From: Symsagittifera roscoffensis
Taxonomy: Eukaryota; Xenacoelomorpha; Acoela; Convolutidae
Length of the DNA: 64,000 bases
Assembly (NCBI RefSeq): GCF_963678635.1
Contig: NC_087064.1
Location: 83,943,847 to 84,007,846 of the forward strand
Direction: 5' to 3'
Each line of letters opens with the position of its first letter. The first letter of the stretch is position 1. The notes below the pieces were generated by a model, which had not been told where the DNA came from, ran no database searches, and saw nothing but the letters and a program-made list of their open reading frames with translations. The translations under genes were made by a program, and so were the position numbers. Below are positions 1 to 14,200 of the stretch, piece after piece.

Positions 1-159
1 GAGACTACAAAGAAAAGTCATCTCCCGGAAAACTCGGAAAAAAACAGCTATTGATTCAGGTAAACTAAAATCCAATTGGTCAACTAGGAACATAGCCAAC
101 TAACAGGAAAAGAGTAATCAACGCAAGGAAATTGTAATTATTGAATTGCAAAGAAAAAA

Positions 160-706
160 AATAGATGTCCTTTGTAGAACTGATGGATACTTTTTAAAAT
201 TAACCCAATTTGTGAAAACTGGATCAATAGGCACAACTTTTATTTCGGATAAATCTGATATTAATTTCATTTTCGAAATCAGAAGTCAATCACGTTTTAG
301 GTGACCTTTACACTGCTGTTCGATAGTGGAGTTTGCCTACCGCAAAAAGTCAAACCGCAAAAAATCAAAACTCAGCGTGAACAAGTTTGTAAATTTTTTA
401 AGGGAAAATCCGAAAGACCTATATAAGAGTACTTACTACTTTCATTACTCTTAAAAAGAAACGAAAAACATACAAAAAGTATGCAAAAATGATGACAATT
501 TTTTTTTCTGAAACAATTAAATTGACAATTCAAATTCAAACTTGACAATTCAAATGGAAATGCACTGAACTTAAAAAAAATCACAAGTAAAACCGCGAAA
601 AATCAGAATTGAGCGTGAACAAATTTTCAGTCCCTTGTCTAAAAAAATCAAAAAAAAATTAGCAAGACCTATATAATAGTACTCACTACGTCCATTACTC
701 TTAATA
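160..706 (+). repeat. dispersed AT-rich repeat family R1, two partial copies
   Basis: The stretch 190-451 carries a series of phrases that recur in the same order elsewhere in the window, including aactggatcaatagg, agaagtcaatcac, gctgttcgatagtgga and gcgtgaacaa. The tail of the unit is repeated again at 585-706. Other copies lie at 16040-16414 (continuing at 16881-16997), 17143-17460, 41600-41975, 50180-50520 and 51095-51420. No coding frame is conserved between copies. I infer a non-autonomous dispersed repeat of about 450 bp; its class is unknown. Confidence 0.7.
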
Positions 707-1654
707 TTTCGATCATTCAATTGTACCATTATTCCTCCTCCTCTAGTAAATCTATTATTGGCTATTATTGAGTTGAAGCCGGTTATTTTGTGAATTTCTA
801 TATTATCATTATCACTAAACCAAGTTTCTGTAAGAGATTAAAATTTGTACTGGAGACTTGAGACTATTAAGAAATGCTTCTATATCCTCATGGTGTATAT
901 TATCGACCAAACATCTGACAACAAAAATGATATAAAATAGTATTAGCACAAGAACGACGAAGATTGAGGTTTCTGTTCCTTCTTGACTGGATGGTAGGCC
1001 AAACATACTATTAAAACAAGCTGCCACGTCAACAATTAGATAGTTCCCAAATTTTTCTCCGTCGTACACTTTGAATGGGATAAATTTTTCTATCTTCGTT
1101 CCACAGAAAATGAATGGTCCATTCTCTCGTCCAGCATGAGCTGATTCTGCTATCATTTTCATCATACTTCATCATCGGTCTTGATGTGTTCAAAAATCTG
1201 TACATTCTGAAATTGGCCACTATTCGTGAGACTTTTCTCTTTATATATTTGACTCAGCTAGATTTCGAAGGAAGTCGGCGGCCTATAGATATACCTCTTT
1301 TTTCTATACCAGCGTCTAAATTGCCTAAAATACTCAGAACTGTTTCCATTGCTTCTCAATTTTTTCCTCGTTCTTGTGTTTCGGGAGCTTCTAAAATTTT
1401 AACACTATCACGCCTGGAAATTTTTTTTAGCTGCTTCGTTGCTCTGATTCACATTGGGTTTTTAGGTTGTTTCGAGTCTCCATTTTGTTCATGCCAGTAG
1501 ACATAGTTTTGAAAATATATTCTTTGATCCCACTCAATGCCTGGTCGATTGCAGTTTTGAGCATGGTTGAGATTTCCTTCTTCAGTTGATGAGTGATGGA
1601 TGGCACCAGCTCTTTCATTGCCAAAGTATTAGTATTTTCTATCTTTTTGGTCAA
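700..1654 (-). mobile_element. decayed non-LTR retrotransposon fragment (ORF1 and endonuclease start)
   Basis: Read on the minus strand, 1654-1427 encodes a charged, coiled-coil-like segment resembling a LINE ORF1 N-terminus. It is followed by broken frames and then, around 900-720, by a frame containing TETWFSDND. The (S/T)ETW motif is typical of the APE-type endonuclease domain of LINE elements. The endonuclease frame is split by a frameshift near 840-850 and several stops interrupt the ORF1 part, so it is a dead fragment. No reverse transcriptase is present here. The exact clade (RTE, CR1 or Jockey type) cannot be assigned. Confidence 0.5.
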
Positions 1655-2083
1655 ATTTTTTCATCTGCATTTTCATTATCCTCCGTGCATGAACTGAGAC
1701 ATATTTTCGATCTTTTATTGTCAGGTTTCGTGATAGGGGTTTGATCATGAAACCATAGGGCTGCATTGCTACATTGCATTGTCATTAGTCGAAGTCATTA
1801 CCAGTCTCTGAAGCTATTTAATAAGTTTATCACAACAATTAGGCTAAATTTCACACCGCAAAAAACTGTGATTTTGCGATAAAAAAAATCCGAAATTATA
1901 CAAAACATTTTATCTTTTCGCTCCCTCAGCGCAGAAAACTATCGCAAAACACGGTCCTTCTTGGAGTTCAGAATAGAAATTGCTGATTGCCTGAAATTGC
2001 TTATTGCGTGCATTATTGCCAATATCAATAAAATTACCTTGCATGCCACTAAGCACGATCAGAGTTTATGAACAAAAACTTAC

Positions 2084-2200
2084 GTGTTCCGGACAACGTA
2101 GATGCAGCAGGAGCAGCTGGCGTATGAGATCTGTCACCTCTGGCCTCATCAGCTGCCACAGAATGGTTTCTGTTCGACATTCCATTCGATGAATTCAAAT
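2084..2200 (-). CDS. CAMSAP: CAMSAP exon 17 (duplicated cassette, copy 1; last exon seen)
   Basis: Exact copy of exon 13. It ends in phase 1 at a GTAAGT donor. No following exon and no CKK-domain sequence was found in 1-2083, so the gene must continue beyond the window. Confidence 0.78.
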
Positions 2201-5200
2201 CTGGAAAAATTATCTTTGGATCTTTAGGTTCACTTAGAACATTGCAGCAATATTCCCCATTTGCTACAGAAAGCACTTTTATCAGGACTCGGATCAATCT
2301 TTTTATTCTAAATATTTTGTTGTTTTGCTTACAATTGAGACCTTGACTAGACGCTGAATTCTTCACTCTGGGAGCCACTTTGGCCTTCGGTCTCCTCGGA
2401 TGAGTGTTGGTTGTGGCGGCAGCTGCAGGTGGCTTCCAGTTGGACTCCTGCTTGTCCTGCCTGCTTCTGTTCTTCATGGCCTCTATGTTCTCATCCACTT
2501 CTGCACTCATCTTGTCTTTTAGTTTCTCCTGTCGACGGTGACTGTCTATCTCCAGCTGCAACTTCCTGCACCCAAAAAATACCCATCTTTTCAAAAACGT
2601 ACCAATTTTTTATCTTAAAAACATTATTCTAAATCTTAAGGATTGGCACTTTTTATTATTAAAGCAACCCAATTCGATAACGCTGATTCAAGAGGTATTT
2701 TTTCATTCCGCTGGAAACCTGAAATCCAAGTTCAAAACAAAATGTTTTTTTTTGCACCATTGTCATTTCCGTAATCCAAGGGCGTAATTTGCCTCCCCTT
2801 AGCTGATGAATTTGAATTGAAATTCAAAAATGTGAACAACCCGGCAAAACAAAAAGTTCTGTAGCTTTAAATTAAATGATTATTGACGAAAAAAACATTT
2901 CTGCAAGCTTTCAACTTTTTGCGAGCAAAATTCTGCAAATAAAGACGAAACTTCCAAAAAACATGCAAATAAGATGATTTAATATATGTGACAAATTTTT
3001 TTTTCTGAAACAATAGACTTGACAATTCAGTCAAATTGTACGAGATTTCTGATATTGAAAATAAATTCTTTCACGAGATGAAATGAATCACAGAAAATAA
3101 TTGCAAGAGGAAAATAAAGGACTTAAGAAGAGACATGGACCGACTGTTTCTGGCGGATCGAATCTTGGACTGATTGCATATTTACCTCTGCTGTTCTTTA
3201 AGCTTCTCCTTTTCGGATTTCATGGACTCCTCTCGTGTCTTCTGGTCTGCCCTCAACTTCTCCATACGCTTCGTCAGCATCAACTTCTTTTTGGTCTCAT
3301 AGTCGATGGGCTGAAAAACAATGAAAGTTCAATTCTTCCACTTCAATACAAAATACAATTAATCAGCAACTGCCCAAAAAGAAACCAATTTTATAGCATT
3401 TTCTTCCATTTTTCCAGGAGTTCTGAGAACAATTAAATGCAAGAATCTAGCAAAGACTATTTTCTAGAGGTTTTTTATTGCTTACTTGAAAGGTTGACCC
3501 CAAACTTCTTTTACTATCAAACGGTAGCTCTCATCCCAACTTTTCCCCTAACTTTAAGCGTATCCAAAAAAAGTTTTGATTCTCGCTCTGAGACGCCTGA
3601 AAACAGGCTTAATTTAATCTAAGGGCGCTCTCTCAAGTGATGTTTTTTTAAAAGAGTTCCTCAATTAGAATTCTGTACGTGCAATGACTCACTTGGAAAC
3701 AATTTATTATTAGTAGTATTATTATGGCTCAATGCTTCTCAGTTGATGCTATAAACTGTTTCGAAGGTTTCAATCACTGATCAGAAATAGGAACACTTAT
3801 TCCATTTAAGGTACCAAAAATGACTAACTTTTCTGCATAGTTTGAATTTATTAGCTGCAATGCCTACCTTCATCACATTTCCCTCCTCGCCAATGATGAG
3901 AGCCACTCCACTAGGAGGTACCCTGGAGCTCGCCACTCCTCGCTCCTCGTCGTCCATCTCATCTCCAGCCAAACTGTTATCTGTACCTGTGCTGTATCTC
4001 TTCGAATTACGGTTGCTGGCAGTCTGCTGCTGATTCCTGGAACTCCTCCTTCGTCTTCTCTCCGCCACAGGCGAGGCTGTTTCTCGCTCCGAGTAGCGTC
4101 TGCTGTCCCCCCATGTATTATTGACATTCACTAGTTCTGCTACTCCATACGGTGCCTCGAGAGTGTCCGCTTCTGAAATGATCAAACATTTTCTATATCA
4201 CACTTTACACACAATCTCCATTTATGTCACACAAAATCGCAATACTTTCATTCATAAGTCAAATAATGTTTTTGCAGAGTTGCATAAAAATCTGATTTAT
4301 ATTCTCGATTGTTTTAAATTCCGTTTTTATAATCATACCTTGATTTTTAATCAAAACATATTTTGTTTCAAGAATCAATCAACTTGCGTGAATTAACTGA
4401 TGCAGCAATTAACTGAGTACAAATTGAAGGTATGCGAACAATTCCGTAATCAATGTAAATACTGCATGGCTGCCTTGCATGTTTACCACTGCACTCAGCA
4501 GGATGACGCAAGGAACAGCGCAGTTCATTTTTTATTCGATTCAAATCAGGTTGATTTTAGTCATGCAACCCTGTTATTCTTTCAAAATATTCTAAGACAA
4601 CTTCAACTCACACTTGAACCTTTCAAGCTGAAGCTATTATCGTTTTTGTTTCGACCATTGAAAATGAAAATGGGAACAACTTTCTACTCGGGTGTACTGT
4701 AGTTTTTTTTGTTTTCCATGCAAAATCAGGTACCAAAAATAATCACAGGGACGGGTCGAAAGATATATCATATTCAAATATGCCAAGCAAAACATTTCAA
4801 ATTCAAATTAGCAGCCGAACAAAACTTATGAAGCGGAAAGGCCGACAGTCTTTAAGCAGACACCAGTTCAGTCGGAAAAACGGATTTTGTAAAAACTTTC
4901 ATAAGTTTCAAGTAACCCTGAAACTACCCTACAGTAGGTAGTTATTACGTAGTGGTTATCTCTATGCCAGGTTTGTCGGATGACAGCACGTGAGTGGAGG
5001 GAGTGCACGTGAAAAAAGTCTAGTGATTTTGTTAAACTAGTAGTTAACCCGAAAACAGTCTATTCCAATTTGATAACGCTTGTTAATCGCAAGCGTGATC
5101 ATTTTAAGTCCTTTTCAGTCCTGATTCGAACGACAAAAAATCAGTTTGAAATTTTTGAGTTTTGTTCTGATTTTAAGCGACTAAAGCTAGCTGTCTTATT

Positions 5201-8200
5201 CTAGAAGGAAAATTCATAATACTTTAGTTTCACTACGCTAAAACTATTACTTTTTAAAACTATTACTTATTAAACTTCAAAAAATTCAAACCGATTTCTG
5301 CAAAAAAATTGAAAAATTACAATTTTTCGATTTTTTTAAGTCAATTTTCGAGAAAAACCGTTGCACGATTTGTCTATTCTTTTGTGACTGTAGAATATTC
5401 CTAAAACTAAAATTTATGTTTTCCTCAGGTGCTTTTATTAACCACGCATAAAAAATAATAATATGAAAAAAACTTAACATTTTCTAGAAGAAAATGGTCG
5501 GATTATTCTGTGTTACTTACTTGCACGGCAACCGGATACCCTTGTTTAAAAGTGGAAATGATCCGATAAATGCTGGAAGGCCTCAATTTTTTTTCGAGAA
5601 ATCTGTTTCTTCTGCATTTTCATTATCCTCCGTGCATGAACTGAGACATATTTTCGATCTTTTATTGTCAGGTTTCGTGATAGGGGTTTGATCATGAAAC
5701 CATAGGGCTGCATTGCTACATTGCATTGTCATTAGTCGAAGTCATTACCAGTCTCTGAAGCTATTTAATAAGTTTATCACAACAATTAGGCTAAATTTCA
5801 CACCGCAAAAAACTGTGATTTTGCGATAAAAAAAATCCGAAATTATACAAAACATTTTATCTTTTCGCTCCCTCAGCGCAGAAAACTATCGCAAAACACG
5901 GTCCTTCTTGGAGTTCAGAATAGAAATTGCTGATTGCCTGAAATTGCTTATTGCGTGCATTATTGCCAATATCAATAAAATTACCTTGCATGCCACTAAG
6001 CACGATCAGAGTTTATGAACAAAAACTTACGTGTTCCGGACAACGTAGATGCAGCAGGAGCAGCTGGCGTATGAGATCTGTCACCTCTGGCCTCATCAGC
6101 TGCCACAGAATGGTTTCTGTTCGACATTCCATTCGATGAATTCAAATCTGGAAAAATTATCTTTGGATCTTTAGGTTCACTTAGAACATTGCAGCAATAT
6201 TCCCCATTTGCTACAGAAAGCACTTTTATCAGGACTCGGATCAATCTTTTTATTCTAAATATTTTGTTGTTTTGCTTACAATTGAGACCTTGACTAGACG
6301 CTGAATTCTTCACTCTGGGAGCCACTTTGGCCTTCGGTCTCCTCGGATGAGTGTTGGTTGTGGCGGCAGCTGCAGGTGGCTTCCAGTTGGACTCCTGCTT
6401 GTCCTGCCTGCTTCTGTTCTTCATGGCCTCTATGTTCTCATCCACTTCTGCACTCATCTTGTCTTTTAGTTTCTCCTGTCGACGGTGACTGTCTATCTCC
6501 AGCTGCAACTTCCTGCACCCAAAAAATACCCATCTTTTCAAAAACGTACCAATTTTTTATCTTAAAAACATTATTCTAAATCTTAAGGATTGGCACTTTT
6601 TATTATTAAAGCAACCCAATTCGATAACGCTGATTCAAGAGGTATTTTTTCATTCCGCTGGAAACCTGAAATCCAAGTTCAAAACAAAATGTTTTTTTTT
6701 GCACCATTGTCATTTCCGTAATCCAAGGGCGTAATTTGCCTCCCCTTAGCTGATGAATTTGAATTGAAATTCAAAAATGTGAACAACCCGGCAAAACAAA
6801 AAGTTCTGTAGCTTTAAATTAAATGATTATTGACGAAAAAAACATTTCTGCAAGCTTTCAACTTTTTGCGAGCAAAATTCTGCAAATAAAGACGAAACTT
6901 CCAAAAAACATGCAAATAAGATGATTTAATATATGTGACAAATTTTTTTTTCTGAAACAATAGACTTGACAATTCAGTCAAATTGTACGAGATTTCTGAT
7001 ATTGAAAATAAATTCTTTCACGAGATGAAATGAATCACAGAAAATAATTGCAAGAGGAAAATAAAGGACTTAAGAAGAGACATGGACCGACTGTTTCTGG
7101 CGGATCGAATCTTGGACTGATTGCATATTTACCTCTGCTGTTCTTTAAGCTTCTCCTTTTCGGATTTCATGGACTCCTCTCGTGTCTTCTGGTCTGCCCT
7201 CAACTTCTCCATACGCTTCGTCAGCATCAACTTCTTTTTGGTCTCATAGTCGATGGGCTGAAAAACAATGAAAGTTCAATTCTTCCACTTCAATACAAAA
7301 TACAATTAATCAGCAACTGCCCAAAAAGAAACCAATTTTATAGCATTTTCTTCCATTTTTCCAGGAGTTCTGAGAACAATTAAATGCAAGAATCTAGCAA
7401 AGACTATTTTCTAGAGGTTTTTTATTGCTTACTTGAAAGGTTGACCCCAAACTTCTTTTACTATCAAACGGTAGCTCTCATCCCAACTTTTCCCCTAACT
7501 TTAAGCGTATCCAAAAAAAGTTTTGATTCTCGCTCTGAGACGCCTGAAAACAGGCTTAATTTAATCTAAGGGCGCTCTCTCAAGTGATGTTTTTTTAAAA
7601 GAGTTCCTCAATTAGAATTCTGTACGTGCAATGACTCACTTGGAAACAATTTATTATTAGTAGTATTATTATGGCTCAATGCTTCTCAGTTGATGCTATA
7701 AACTGTTTCGAAGGTTTCAATCACTGATCAGAAATAGGAACACTTATTCCATTTAAGGTACCAAAAATGACTAACTTTTCTGCATAGTTTGAATTTATTA
7801 GCTGCAATGCCTACCTTCATCACATTTCCCTCCTCGCCAATGATGAGAGCCACTCCACTAGGAGGTACCCTGGAGCTCGCCACTCCTCGCTCCTCGTCGT
7901 CCATCTCATCTCCAGCCAAACTGTTATCTGTACCTGTGCTGTATCTCTTCGAATTACGGTTGCTGGCAGTCTGCTGCTGATTCCTGGAACTCCTCCTTCG
8001 TCTTCTCTCCGCCACAGGCGAGGCTGTTTCTCGCTCCGAGTAGCGTCTGCTGTCCCCCCATGTATTATTGACATTCACTAGTTCTGCTACTCCATACGGT
8101 GCCTCGAGAGTGTCCGCTTCTGAAATGATCAAACATTTTCTATATCACACTTTACACACAATCTCCATTTATGTCACACAAAATCGCAATACTTTCATTC

Positions 8201-11200
8201 ATAAGTCAAATAATGTTTTTGCAGAGTTGCATAAAAATCTGATTTATATTCTCGATTGTTTTAAATTCCGTTTTTATAATCATACCTTGATTTTTAATCA
8301 AAACATATTTTGTTTCAAGAATCAATCAACTTGCGTGAATTAACTGATGCAGCAATTAACTGAGTACAAATTGAAGGTATGCGAACAATTCCGTAATCAA
8401 TGTAAATACTGCATGGCTGCCTTGCATGTTTACCACTGCACTCAGCAGGATGACGCAAGGAACAGCGCAGTTCATTTTTTATTCGATTCAAATCAGGTTG
8501 ATTTTAGTCATGCAACCCTGTTATTCTTTCAAAATATTCTAAGACAACTTCAACTCACACTTGAACCTTTCAAGCTGAAGCTATTATCGTTTTTGTTTCG
8601 ACCATTGAAAATGAAAATGGGAACAACTTTCTACTCGGGTGTACTGTAGTTTTTTTTGTTTTCCATGCAAAATCAGGTACCAAAAATAATCACAGGGACG
8701 GGTCGAAAGATATATCATATTCAAATATGCCAAGCAAAACATTTCAAATTCAAATTAGCAGCCGAACAAAACTTATGAAGCGGAAAGGCCGACAGTCTTT
8801 AAGCAGACACCAGTTCAGTCGGAAAAACGGATTTTGTAAAAACTTTCATAAGTTTCAAGTAACCCTGAAACTACCCTACAGTAGGTAGTTATTACGTAGT
8901 GGTTATCTCTATGCCAGGTTTGTCGGATGACAGCACGTGAGTGGAGGGAGTGCACGTGAAAAAAGTCTAGTGATTTTGTTAAACTAGTAGTTAACCCGAA
9001 AACAGTCTATTCCAATTTGATAACGCTTGTTAATCGCAAGCGTGATCATTTTAAGTCCTTTTCAGTCCTGATTCGAACGACAAAAAATCAGTTTGAAATT
9101 TTTGAGTTTTGTTCTGATTTTAAGCGACTAAAGCTAGCTGTCTTATTCTAGAAGGAAAATTCATAATACTTTAGTTTCACTACGCTAAAACTATTACTTT
9201 TTAAAACTATTACTTATTAAACTTCAAAAAATTCAAACCGATTTCTGCAAAAAAATTGAAAAATTACAATTTTTCGATTTTTTTAAGTCAATTTTCGAGA
9301 AAAACCGTTGCACGATTTGTCTATTCTTTTGTGACTGTAGAATATTCCTAAAACTAAAATTTATGTTTTCCTCAGGTGCTTTTATTAACCACGCATAAAA
9401 AATAATAATATGAAAAAAACTTAACATTTTCTAGAAGAAAATGGTCGGATTATTCTGTGTTACTTACTTGCACGGCAACCGGATACCCTTGTTTAAAAGT
9501 GGAAATGATCCGATAAATGCTGGAAGGCCTCAATTTTTTTTCGAGAAATCTGTTTAAGTGATATGGATAGCCTATGCTGTGCAAGTAGCACAGAATATTC
9601 CGACTACAATGATTGAAGTAGAAATTTAACATTTTTTTCATTTTTTTTTTCATTTTAATTTCTTAGTTTTTTTTTAGTAAAGGGCAATGAAATTAGTTTC
9701 ATGTTCATGATACGATATAAGAGCTGGATTAATGCATAAATAGCAGGACAATTAAATTGAGAGGTCATTTACAAATGAACCTGATCGTTCCATTTGCAAA
9801 TTTCGTGTCATTTAGGCTGAAATACGGAAAAATTGAGACCAATTTTATACGACAGAGACAAATTTGAAATTTTCTGTATTCCGAATCATCAGTCAAAGGA
9901 TTTTCTTGAGGTAGCAAAAAGTGGGCAAAAAAACTAGATAATCCATAGTTCCTTCCCGAACTCTTATTATTTCCTAACCGTTCCTGAATGAATTGACTCT
10001 GGCATTCAATCTGTTATTCTCTTGATGACTCTGTCTTCCATGTGAGTATTCACTCTCCTCCTGGTCTGGATGAAATGCATCGTCATCTTGGTTCGCCCCT
10101 ATGTAACTCTGATTGTCGTCTTCATTCGCTGGCGGCTCTATAGTCTGGAATGAGTTGGAATTTGAAAGCGTATTTTGAGGTTCATCTGAGAGAATCGTCT
10201 GACTTCCCATCGGAGATGACTGAAGCATCACTCCTTCTCCTCCTCCTAATCCGCCTCCTAATCCCGGTTGAACAGTGCCTCCGGAGAATGTTGAGTTGGT
10301 CATCATTCCACTAAAACGATTCAACTGTTGCTGACAAAACCCCTCTTAAGCTACGAAGAAACAATGATCTAAAAGGAAGATTTAACCTGAGGCGAAAAAT
10401 GGAGTTTAGTAATCTGAGAGTCATTCCGGATGATAAACTCATTCATTCAAACATTCCCATCGTATCTTTAGTTGTTAAGTGTAATGTAAACATAAAAACC
10501 ACAACTATCTAAGCGACAAATCTCATTGCAAAAACATGAATCATCGCAGATTCAGAAGAAGGAGGAAATAAACGTACTGGTTGTAATTCATTTGTGAATT
10601 GTCAAAGTTCTGCTGTACATATTGCGGAGGCATATTTTGTGCTATCATTGGGTTGTTCATGCCCACTTGCACAGGGTTAGTCATATTCATATTCTGGGCA
10701 TATCCGAAGCCCTGCTGGGGCCCAGTAGAGGTGTTGCTTCGATTCAAAGAAGCCATGAAAGCATTATGATCTAGAGGGTAGTTAGCATTGAAGCTAGAGT
10801 TCAGTTTTTGCCCCCAACTTCCCATTTGGTTTCCACTGCTGGCCATTAATGAACTGTTGTGACCTTGTGTGTTATGAGGTGGTGGGTACATGAGCTGTTG
10901 TGACGTCACGCCATACTCGGGATTGAACCCCATCTCGTTTGCATATTGCGCCCTAAAAGTAATTTGTTAGAACTCTTTCAAAAGAAATTTAGAAGCTCAA
11001 TTAAAACGATGACAACATCTCAAGCCAACATGAAATCCAAAAATATTTCATTTCAGTCAATTAAACCAATTTTACAATATTGAAGTCGTATATCAAACCT
11101 GAATTAGTTCTAATGCTGAAAAAAAAGGATGCACTTGCCATTTGCATCTTCAGTGAAACAGAAGTTAAGTCACAAGTTTACTGAGCGGCCGCATGACCGA

Positions 11201-14200
11201 CAATACTTGAGTACTCCTATCGAGTCGAAGCCCAAAATATTTTTAAATTCGAGCTTTTACACTACAACCGAAATGAATTATTATTTTTTGCTGAGCAAAA
11301 CAAAATTTTGCACATAAAACGACATTAAAAAGATTGACTAAGCCAAAAAACAAGCCAAAACCCTGCTTCTAAATGACAAAAGTCTACACAGAGTCAACGC
11401 TCTGCTTCGCAAACACATGCGAGAACATGTCAAAAAAAACAGCTCTATAAAGTGCAATAAGAAAAAAGTCCCAAATTAGTCAAAATTCGGCTACGTCTCG
11501 GAATCTATCTGCTATCTAGAGACTATGAACCTCACGCACTAGCCATTCAACCACGGACGCTCAATAAATCACAAAAACTAGCCACAAATGAAGCACAGAA
11601 CAGATGCTATGAAATTACCGATGCTACAGATCGTGATTATAGCTAAGTGCCACCAATAAGCGAACACTTTTAATGAACACTTTTATTTGCGAGTTAGGTG
11701 GAAGGAGTTAAGTGAAAGAACATGTTCGACTTGAAAGCCACGATATCACCAACATTACATTATTTCAGTTTTTGGGATTTTAAAAGAGAATCTTACTTGT
11801 CACAGGTTGATCCGAATGCAGTGATTTGAGTACGTTAATTGATAAAATCCATATAAAGATTATCGATGTGCTTTCAAAACTAAACAACACTAAGAAAAAC
11901 TTTCGCTCGTGTCAATGTAGCGTAAGCGGTTGGGTTAAATCAATTGGGTAAAGATAAATATTATACACCACTTCTTCTTGACACAGAAAGGCACCAGTTT
12001 TTCTCACCAAACTGTTCTTTCTCAAATTTTTTCTGAAAACCGAAAAAAAACGAATGGTTTTTATGCGATACCACACTTCATGTTCTACAAGATTTTGTGT
12101 GGCAAAACTACAAAGGTCATAGTATAAGAATGAGATCTAAATTGTTCCTACCAAAAAATAAGAAACGAGAGGAAAAACAAAAACTTAAGCTCAAAAGTCG
12201 AAAACAAAAAATCATGCCCATTACGAGATTGATACCCCCGCACTTGAAACGGCGAGAATTTGAGACATGTGCCCTTACCAACTGCGCCATCTAGCTAGAA
12301 CTATATCGATAGCTGAACAGAACTAAACTAGAAAAAAAAAGAATACATACAACGCAAAAAAGCCAGTTTACTGGCACAAAAGTTTGCTACTTAGGTTGGA
12401 AAAAATGGATTCGTAGTATAACCATCCATTTGGTTGTGTAGTAACAGAAATTTGAATGTTTTGTTTTCTGAACTTTTCTGCAAAAATTAGATTTTAAAAG
12501 CTGATATGATTATTTGTTACTAAGCTCGAACTTAATGCTTGATTCGAAAATTAGTGTATAAATATTAGAAATATTTTTAAATTAATGAAAAAAGGTTTTT
12601 ATTAATTTAAATTTGAAATAAGAAAAACGGCTGACCACGTCGGAACTTTTCAGCACAAACGTATAATAAATACTTACAGTGGCGTGCGCAGAACATTCTC
12701 TAAGGGAGGGGGCAGTTTTTTGAAAAAATTTGCGGTTTTTTTAGGTCGATCAATTTGATTTCCCGAGACTTCCGAAAATACTATAAGGGCCTTATTCTGT
12801 CAAAAACATTCTGTGCCGCCGCAGGCAATTTTTTCAAAAAACAGGCCAAAAAGGCGTTTTTATGCCTTTTTTGGAAAGTTCTGATCAAAAATTGCGTTTT
12901 TTCGGCGCGCGCTCCTCCCTCAAAATAAGTTATATTGGCGCCTTTAGAAAAATTTTGAGGTTGTTCAGCCAAAAAAAGTATGTCGTAAATAATACATAGA
13001 GGCAAAGCTGAGCTTCGCACCACTTGCGATACAACAAGTAAAAGATTAAAACGGAAAGAAGCTCAACAACTATCAACGAGGACTTCAGAAGTTGTAAGCG
13101 TAGAAACAACCAGAAACAATAAAATTAAAATCATTTTTTAATGGTTTAATTTATTTAAAATTTGGAAAGAGTTCCAAGTTGGGTTGAACTTGCGCATTCA
13201 AAAATCAATTTTATGGCCAAAACCTTAACGATCTCACAAATAATATCGGAAATTTGTAGGACACAAAATATTAGGTAAATAAACCGACAGAATTAAAGTC
13301 GAGAGCCAATAAGCTGAAAAACAACCCAAATTGTTCGGCAAAATTTTACTGGAAAATATACATGTACAGCCCAAATAGTATCCAAGAAAGCCATATAGGT
13401 ACTGAAATTAAGGTGGTATACACAATTCGGTATCTAAACCGAGAGCTAAATCGAAAGCCAAAAAATCAGCAGCAAAAAAGTAATATCGATGTGTTATAAG
13501 CATACATACAACCAATCTATCAAAACAGATGAAGACATTTTTGAAAAATAAATCATGCAAAGACAATAGAGTGCAAAATTAGCATCGGAACAAAACTTAC
13601 CAAGCAGTAACAAAACACAAAAAACCTCAGCACAAGCCCTTCATGCGAAAAAAATTCAAAAAAATCTTTTAAATTTTTTTTGCGTCTACCGTCCCCAGAA
13701 CACACAATTTTGCTCGCAAAAATTTTCTCGGCCATCAAACGATGCAAAAAGGGGCCACTAAGCAGACATAAAATAAGCCGAAACCAAATAAGTAAAAAAA
13801 AAAGACAAAAAAATTTAAAAAAATAAATAAAATTTTGACATATCGAGTTCGGCCGAAAATTTCGATTCGGCCGGATTTTTAAAATGCTCAGACACTAAGC
13901 AACTACAGTGAATTTTTTTTGATCTAAAAATACACGATTCTTAGATCTGGCAACTAAGCCGACAAAACATAAGCAGACAAATAATAGGCCGACATTTTTT
14001 TGAACCAGAATTTTAACCGTTTGAAAAAAAAACAGGTCCTGTTCAGATTCAAACCCAAGACCTTTGCCTTCCAAGGCGCATTCGTTACCTCCAGGGTTAT
14101 TTTGCATGAGACAGTAGGAAATTTGAATTCGCTATGAACCAAGTACCACCAGGAGTCGATTACGGAAAAAGGCTATTGCCTACTTAGTTGCTTCAAGGGT

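Larger units (their letters stand above)
1664..5610. repeat. tandem segmental duplication, copy 1 (3947 bp period)
   Basis: Positions 1664-5608 recur at 5611-9555 with a constant offset of 3947. Every stretch I compared was identical, and the open frames are identical residue for residue. The left unique flank ends at 1663, and the right edge of copy 2 is at 9555, after cgagaaatctgttt. Each copy carries four CAMSAP exons and their introns. Perfect identity points either to a very recent duplication or to an assembly artefact such as collapsed or duplicated haplotypes. Confidence 0.97.
5611..9555. repeat. tandem segmental duplication, copy 2
   Basis: This is the second unit of the 3947-bp tandem duplication, holding CAMSAP exons 10-13. 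It meets copy 1 directly, with two extra bases (5609-5610) at the junction. No divergence from copy 1 was seen. Confidence 0.97.

Noticed and set aside
1-1660. Possible CKK-domain exon of CAMSAP at the window start
   Set aside because: No frame on the minus strand shows the conserved CKK motifs; the region is LINE and dispersed-repeat sequence.
5494-5691. Small open frame across the duplication junction
   Set aside because: It arises by joining the end of copy 1 to the start of copy 2 and has no similarity or splice context.
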